From positions 930,001-994,000 of the forward strand of contig NZ_CP011025.1 of the NCBI RefSeq assembly GCF_000238395.3: 64,000 bases of DNA. Reading direction: 5' to 3'. The notes beneath the pieces are model-generated. The model saw only the letters and a list, made by a program, of their open reading frames with translations. It ran no database searches and was not told where the DNA came from. The position numbers and the translations under genes are program-made. This stretch comes from Pseudoalteromonas arctica A 37-1-2. GTDB lineage: Bacteria > Pseudomonadota > Gammaproteobacteria > Enterobacterales > Alteromonadaceae. Below, piece after piece: positions 60,033 through 64,000 of the stretch (position 1 is the first letter of the stretch; each line of letters opens with the position of its first letter).

Positions 60033-60623
60033 ATGCTTTTAAAACGGAGCTTAGAATGCATGATGCTAATGGGTGTACTTGTTTTATCTGCATGTAACTC
60101 ATCTCAACAAGTTAAAATGGCTCAAGCAACCCCGCAACCGATTCTTATTGAAAAGTCTGATTTAGAGCAGCTCAAAATCTCTGCGGCACAATGGGAAAGC
60201 TCTCAACCAAAAGTAGAGGAGCTACTCAAGTTAGAAAATAAATTAACGCAGCTTGCTACTAATCTAAAACAACTAAATGATTCTGATGCTCTAAATACTC
60301 TTGTAAATGATGAAGTTAATAACGAAAGTATATTAAAAACCCACTCGGCATTGTTTGCTTTACAAATTGCCGCTTTTAAAAATAAAAATGCATTGCAAAA
60401 GAAGCTCAGCGAATTCCAAGAAAAAATACCACAAAATATTATCTCACCCACTGAGATAAATGTAGAAACCGTAAGTGTCAATAACACAACTTTTTATCGA
60501 TTGAAGTTAGGTGCTTATAGAAATACAGCGGATGCAAAAAGTGATTGTTTAGCCCTTATAAAGCAACAAGTAGCATGTTTTGTTAGCTATTATGTTCAAC
60601 AACCTTACAGAAGTACGATATAG
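60033..60623 (+). CDS. SPOR-domain lipoprotein, second of the cluster
   Basis: A 196-residue probable lipoprotein (lipobox VLSAC, Cys21), with a strong ribosome-binding sequence AGGGAAGGA. The helical stretch at about 46-80 (LEQLKISAAQWESSQPKVEEL) and the C-terminal SPOR-like domain (FALQIAAFKNKN, FYRLKLGAYRNTADAKSDC) align with the 59237 protein, but the basic linker is missing. Two cysteines near the end are at similar positions in both. Role in envelope or division is inferred from the domain only. Confidence 0.8.
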   Translation: MLLKRSLECMMLMGVLVLSACNSSQQVKMAQATPQPILIEKSDLEQLKISAAQWESSQPKVEELLKLENKLTQLATNLKQLNDSDALNTLVNDEVNNESILKTHSALFALQIAAFKNKNALQKKLSEFQEKIPQNIISPTEINVETVSVNNTTFYRLKLGAYRNTADAKSDCLALIKQQVACFVSYYVQQPYRSTI

Positions 60624-60671
60624 GCATACAAATTGCTTTATCCTCAGTATGTTTTGAAGAGGATGGCAATT

Positions 60672-61265
60672 ATGCGCCTTTTACTGCCTTTATTATTTTT
60701 AAATTTAGCTGCTTGTAACTTGGTGCCACCGCCAGAACCAAGTGTGCCTACAAATGCACCTAAAGCGGCCATGGCTCCTTTTACGGTTAATGATTATGTA
60801 GTGAATTTAACGTCGCAACTTAACCACCTAAATGGAGCGTTAAATGCTAATGCACGTGTTGGCGTTAGTAGCTTCTTTTATGCAGATGCACTAGATACAA
60901 AATTAGTGACAGGGCAGGCCTCAGGCTTAAGTCAGCAGATCCAAGAAAGTCTGCTTACACAATTTACGCAACTAGGTTATCACACGGTTGAGTACAGACT
61001 TGGGAATAACCTCTATTTATCAGAAAACTCAGACAGTATTTTAAGTCGCGATTTAAGTAAATTACGTAATCGCCAAAATATTGACTTAGTTATCACAGGA
61101 ACAGTGACTCGCCAGCAGCATGCATACATAGTTAATGCACGACTTGTGAATATAGAAAATAAACAGGTGCTCTCTGCGGGAAGTACCGAGATCCCAATTA
61201 ATGTAATGTGGGGCAATGAAAAAATACAGCAACGCGATGGCTACTTATATCGCAGCGAATACTAA
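60672..61265 (+). CDS. FlgO-domain lipoprotein, first paralogue
   Basis: A 197-residue probable lipoprotein starting at the ATG at 60672, which has AGAGG nine bases upstream; ATG at 60663 and TTG at 60633 are poorer starts. The lipobox is NLAAC with Cys15. After a proline-rich stretch comes a FlgO-type domain: VNDYVVNLTSQL, ARVGVSSFFYAD, QIQESLLTQFTQLGYHTVEYRL, ILSRDLSKLRNRQNIDLVITGTV and VNARLVNIENKQVLSA. FlgO in Vibrio is an outer-membrane flagellar lipoprotein; here no flagellar genes are near. It overlaps a long upstream extension of the next gene. Confidence 0.82.
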   Translation: MRLLLPLLFLNLAACNLVPPPEPSVPTNAPKAAMAPFTVNDYVVNLTSQLNHLNGALNANARVGVSSFFYADALDTKLVTGQASGLSQQIQESLLTQFTQLGYHTVEYRLGNNLYLSENSDSILSRDLSKLRNRQNIDLVITGTVTRQQHAYIVNARLVNIENKQVLSAGSTEIPINVMWGNEKIQQRDGYLYRSEY

Positions 61266-61278
61266 CCAGGAGCACAAA

Positions 61279-61980
61279 ATGAGAAATCTATTAATTACCC
61301 TCTGTTTACCTTTGGGCTTTGGCTGTTCGCATATACTAAATGGTATGAATACAGGTACGGATGAGACCCAGGTTCAAAATAATAACCAAACAACGCAACT
61401 CGTTAATAATCAGCGTGATGTTGCAGATCCAGTATCCAATGACCGTTTATTTCAATCGGACTTTGCTCAAAAAAATAGTCATACTAAGCCGACTCCGCCA
61501 ATGCGAAAGAACATAAACCATTATGTACGCGGGATAATGCAAGACATGGTTGAAAATCTGCAATATGTTAATGGAAAAACACCATTAGCTGTTTCAAGCT
61601 TTGTATTTTTAGATGATGATTTTAATGACAGTAGTTTACTGGGTAATCAAATATCAGAAAGCTTTATGCACGAGCTACATAATTTTGGCATACCCGTTAT
61701 TGACTTTAAAACAACCGACTACATGCGTGTTACACCTGAAGGAGACTTTGTATTTAGTCGAGATTATTTAGAGCTTAACCAAGATCAAAACTTTAAATAC
61801 GTACTCGCTGGCACATTAGTGAGTAGTCAAGGAGGAGTCCTTGTAAATGCACGTATTATTGGGCTGCAAAGCAAAGCCGTAGTAGGCACTGCGCAAGGTT
61901 TTATTCCGCAGTCAGTTGTTGATGCACTTAATAGTAACTACCGCACTGATGGCATAATGCTTAAGCAAGCAAGCAAGTGA
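61279..61980 (+). CDS. FlgO-domain lipoprotein, second paralogue
   Basis: A 233-residue protein from the ATG at 61279, preceded by AGGAGC; a frame to 61216 is longer but lacks a signal peptide. Signal and weak lipobox (GFGC, Cys16). The FlgO-type domain spans residues about 75-215 (YVRGIMQDMVENLQY, LLGNQISESFMHELHNFGIPVIDFKTT, FVFSRDYLELN, YVLAGTLV, VNARIIGLQSKAVV). It shares the phrases IDFKTT, FSRD and LAGTL with the third paralogue. A Q/N-rich linker follows the signal. Confidence 0.82.
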   Translation: MRNLLITLCLPLGFGCSHILNGMNTGTDETQVQNNNQTTQLVNNQRDVADPVSNDRLFQSDFAQKNSHTKPTPPMRKNINHYVRGIMQDMVENLQYVNGKTPLAVSSFVFLDDDFNDSSLLGNQISESFMHELHNFGIPVIDFKTTDYMRVTPEGDFVFSRDYLELNQDQNFKYVLAGTLVSSQGGVLVNARIIGLQSKAVVGTAQGFIPQSVVDALNSNYRTDGIMLKQASK

Positions 61981-61988
61981 GGCTAACT

Positions 61989-62663
61989 ATGTCGTATATA
62001 CTAATTACTATCGTTGGATTTACTACTTTAATTGGGTTAACAGGCTGCTCAATGACGCATAATAATGAGCATAACGAAAACACAACACGAACAGATTACA
62101 CAGTAAACGGTGGTAATGATCAGCTTAATATTGCTTATAGTAATCAAGCAATACAATCGCAAGTTGAATACGATCCATCTCAGCAGTTCACACCACTTAA
62201 GCACCATAAAACACTTGCTAACTATGTAGAGCAAATGGCACTTGATTTGGTTGATACGCTTGAATTTGAAAGTGATACCGACACCAATATTAATATTGCC
62301 GTTACTACCTTGGTCGATCTTGATTCATCGCTTACTAAAAGCAATCAATTGGGTAATCAAATATCTGAGACGTTAATTCATCAGTTACAAAAGTTTGGTT
62401 ATGGCGTGGTTGATTTTAAAACAACCCAAACAATAGATGTAAATAGCCGTGGTGATTTTGCTTTTTCACGTGATATTGAAAAGCTTAGTGAAGAGCAAAT
62501 GGCGAGCCATGTATTAGCGGGTACATTAATTTATCGCCATGATGCTGTTGTTGTAAATACACGTGTAATTAACGCGCATACAAAAAAAATCGTCGCAAGT
62601 AGTCGAAAACTAATCCCAATTTATGTACTAAATAAAGAAGATATATACTTATCAAGCAATTAA
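61989..62663 (+). CDS. FlgO-domain lipoprotein, third paralogue
   Basis: A 224-residue lipoprotein starting at the ATG at 61989 after GAGG (lipobox LTGC, Cys20). The FlgO domain at about 70-210 has YVEQMALDLVDTLEF, QLGNQISETLIHQLQKFGYGVVDFKTT, FAFSRDIEKLSEEQ, HVLAGTLIYRHDAVVVNTRVI and KKIVASSRKLIPI. It matches the second paralogue best. The cluster ends here; a tRNA promoter starts 14 bases later. Confidence 0.82.
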   Translation: MSYILITIVGFTTLIGLTGCSMTHNNEHNENTTRTDYTVNGGNDQLNIAYSNQAIQSQVEYDPSQQFTPLKHHKTLANYVEQMALDLVDTLEFESDTDTNINIAVTTLVDLDSSLTKSNQLGNQISETLIHQLQKFGYGVVDFKTTQTIDVNSRGDFAFSRDIEKLSEEQMASHVLAGTLIYRHDAVVVNTRVINAHTKKIVASSRKLIPIYVLNKEDIYLSSN

Positions 62664-62676
62664 GTTCAGTTGTCGC

Positions 62677-62706
62677 TTGATATAAAAAACCAGATGCCGT
62701 TATAAT
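62677..62706 (+). promoter_or_regulatory. Sigma-70 promoter of tRNA-Arg
   Basis: TTGATA (62677-62682), an 18-base spacer and a perfect TATAAT (62701-62706), 30 bases ahead of the tRNA. Confidence 0.75.
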
Positions 62707-62735
62707 TCACACCTCTAAGCACACAGCTTATTTGT

Positions 62736-62810
62736 GGCCTCTTAGTTAAATGGATATAACGGCCCCCTCCTAAGGGGCAGTTGCAAGTTCGATTCTTGCA
62801 GGGGCTACCA
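62736..62810 (+). tRNA. argW: tRNA-Arg (anticodon CCU)
   Basis: 75 bases including an encoded CCA. The 5' half reads GGCCTCTTAGTTAAATGGAT, very close to E. coli argW. Acceptor stem pairs GGCCTCT with AGGGGCT (two G-U pairs). Anticodon stem GCCCC / GGGGC at 62762-62778 with loop CTCCTAA; anticodon CCU at 62769-62771. The T arm has TTCGATT in its loop. It reads the rare AGG codon. Confidence 0.97.
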
Positions 62811-62887
62811 ATTAAATCAATGAGTTATATTTTAACTTCTCTTCCTTATACTTTGTGTATAGCGTATATGTAGTAGTGTTGCACTTT

Positions 62888-63481
62888 TTAATTAAAGGCG
62901 TTTAAAGCTTCTTGCTCGCATTTTTCACGCTCTGTAATCATGGCTTCAAAGTCAGTTTGAATTTGTGCTAGAACAGTTGGTGGGTTAAGTCGTTTGATTC
63001 TTTTAAATTGAATACTTTCTTCTTCATCATAAGCGAGTATTGCTAAAGTAATTTTTTCGCGTTCGATATCATTTGAAAATATTCCCTCGGCATCTAATTG
63101 TATGAGCACTTTTTCCATTGTCGTAAGCCATTGATGCCAATTATCCATTGCTTCTATATCTGATTGAAACAAATCAATGCTGTCTTCTAGTTTTTGGCAT
63201 TCTAGCGTTGTTTCATCAAAGTATTTGGAATAATCCTCAAGCGTGGGGTAGTCTTCTGGATTCCATTTAGCCATGTAGAAACTACTTACATCATTGCCGT
63301 ACTCTTCTTCAAATACTTTTTTTAAATCCGATAAGGTATTAAATATTGGAAGTAGTGAGTAGCTACCTGTGTGGTAAAAGCCCATTACATAAAGATCGTT
63401 ACCGTATTTTTGTATAATGTTTTTAAACGCTTTTTTGGTATCTTGATAAAGTATTTTTTCGAAGTTTTTAGTATCTAACAT
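62888..63481 (-). CDS. Uncharacterised protein, possibly DUF4303 family
   Basis: A 197-residue soluble protein if started at the ATG at 63481 (MLDTKNFEKIL); an in-frame ATG at 63544 adds a segment unlike a normal start. No good ribosome-binding site fits either. It is acidic and rich in aromatic residues (YVMGFYHTGSYSLLP, MDNWHQWLTTMEKVL) with an ERE-rich C-terminus. The opening block (KKAFKNIIQKYGNDLYVMGFYHTG) resembles DUF4303 proteins, found in polymorphic-toxin immunity neighbourhoods, but the match is from memory. It sits on the opposite strand from the tRNA. Confidence 0.75.
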   Translation of the reverse strand: MLDTKNFEKILYQDTKKAFKNIIQKYGNDLYVMGFYHTGSYSLLPIFNTLSDLKKVFEEEYGNDVSSFYMAKWNPEDYPTLEDYSKYFDETTLECQKLEDSIDLFQSDIEAMDNWHQWLTTMEKVLIQLDAEGIFSNDIEREKITLAILAYDEEESIQFKRIKRLNPPTVLAQIQTDFEAMITEREKCEQEALNAFN

Positions 63482-63601
63482 GAGGTCATTATTTCTTTTA
63501 TTATTACAGAAATTTATATGAAAAAGAGAGCGATTAAAACTCATTCTACTAAAATAAAATAACCAGAGCTATTATATGACTCTGGTTATTGTAAGTTAGT
63601 A

Positions 63602-64000
63602 TTAGCCATCACTTGTAATCGTATCGATTAACTCACTAAGCACGGCTTCAGCTTTACTTGTTTCTACTTGGCAAGTACCTGCATTTAAATGACCACCACC
63701 GCCGTATTTAAGGCACAGTTCGCCAACATTCGTGTTTGAGCTGCGGTTAGTGATTGATTTGCCAACGGCATACACTACGTTTTGTTTTTTAAGGCCCCAC
63801 ATTTTATGAATCGAGATATTGCAGTCGGGGTACATTGCATAAATAACAAATCGGTTTGTGGCGTAAATTGTTTCTTCTTGGGTTAAATCAAGAACCACTA
63901 AGTTTTTATGAACGGTAGCGCATTGAGAAATTTGCTCTTTAGCTTTTTCGTTATGCTCGTTATATAAAGCAACACGCTCGGCTACGTCTTCCATTTGTAG
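63602..64000 (-). CDS. DHH-family phosphoesterase, C-terminal part (5' end outside window)
   Basis: Only the last 132 codons are in the window; the frame stays open to base 64000 with no start needed at 63994. The end has KYGGGGHLNAGTCQ, the substrate-binding DHHA1 motif of DHH-type phosphoesterases (RecJ, nano-RNase/pApase, exopolyphosphatase-like). The DHH motif itself would lie upstream, unseen. I cannot tell oligoribonuclease-like from polyphosphatase-like members from this part. Confidence 0.82.
   Translation of the reverse strand, partial: LQMEDVAERVALYNEHNEKAKEQISQCATVHKNLVVLDLTQEETIYATNRFVIYAMYPDCNISIHKMWGLKKQNVVYAVGKSITNRSSNTNVGELCLKYGGGGHLNAGTCQVETSKAEAVLSELIDTITSDG

Noticed and set aside
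62811..64000. Prophage or integrative element at tRNA-Arg
   Set aside because: No integrase, transposase or attachment repeat is visible in the 1.2 kb available; only one unlinked small gene.

Overview
The window looks like a low-GC marine gammaproteobacterial chromosome, most likely Pseudoalteromonas or a close relative in the Alteromonadales. This is judged from gene order (rpoE-rseABC-lepA-lepB-rnc-era-recO-pdxJ, rlmD-relA-mazG-pyrG-eno, mutH/rppH-ptsP-lgt-thyA), from the proteins themselves, and from the Lrp-controlled PutA that lacks a DNA-binding domain. No database search was possible; all family names come from motifs and memory.

Layout. 1-6.3 kb: the end of a BtuB-like TonB-dependent receptor, msrA, and a two-gene RND efflux operon. 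6.5-12 kb: two uncharacterised genes, two exported DUF1566 (Lcl-type) proteins, and a GspA/GspB-like pair. 12-19 kb: an HD-GYP protein, putA with a divergent Lrp-family regulator and a probable Lrp operator between them, and a PAS-GGDEF protein. 19-22.8 kb: a large membrane regulator (winged helix, STAND-type ATPase, one membrane segment, TPR-like repeats) with a small companion gene. 22.9-25.7 kb: an MscS channel, lrgAB and a crotonase. 26-31.6 kb: yciU, a DUF481 protein, slyD, ygfZ, sdhE-ygfX and nadB.

31.8-51 kb is a housekeeping block: the sigma-E operon with a recognisable autoregulatory promoter, translation and RNA genes (lepA, lepB, rnc, era), recO, pdxJ, barA on the opposite strand, rlmD, relA, mazG, pyrG and eno. 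51.2-58.9 kb holds mutH, rppH, ptsP, a TauE-family transporter, lgt, thyA and galU. 59.2-62.7 kb is a run of five small lipoprotein genes (two SPOR-type paralogues, then three FlgO-type paralogues), followed by tRNA-Arg(CCU), a DUF4303-like gene and the end of a DHH-family phosphoesterase that runs out of the window.

Most notable observations: (1) the long mutH-rppH intergenic region has five DnaA-box-like 9-mers within 104 bp; in E. coli the DnaA-reactivating locus DARS2 lies next to mutH, so this may be its counterpart. (2) The winged-helix/STAND/TPR protein with its small partner is a compact two-gene system of unknown purpose. (3) The five-lipoprotein cluster. (4) Two different MITE-like elements with terminal inverted repeats, at 1.36-1.52 kb and 34.5-34.7 kb.
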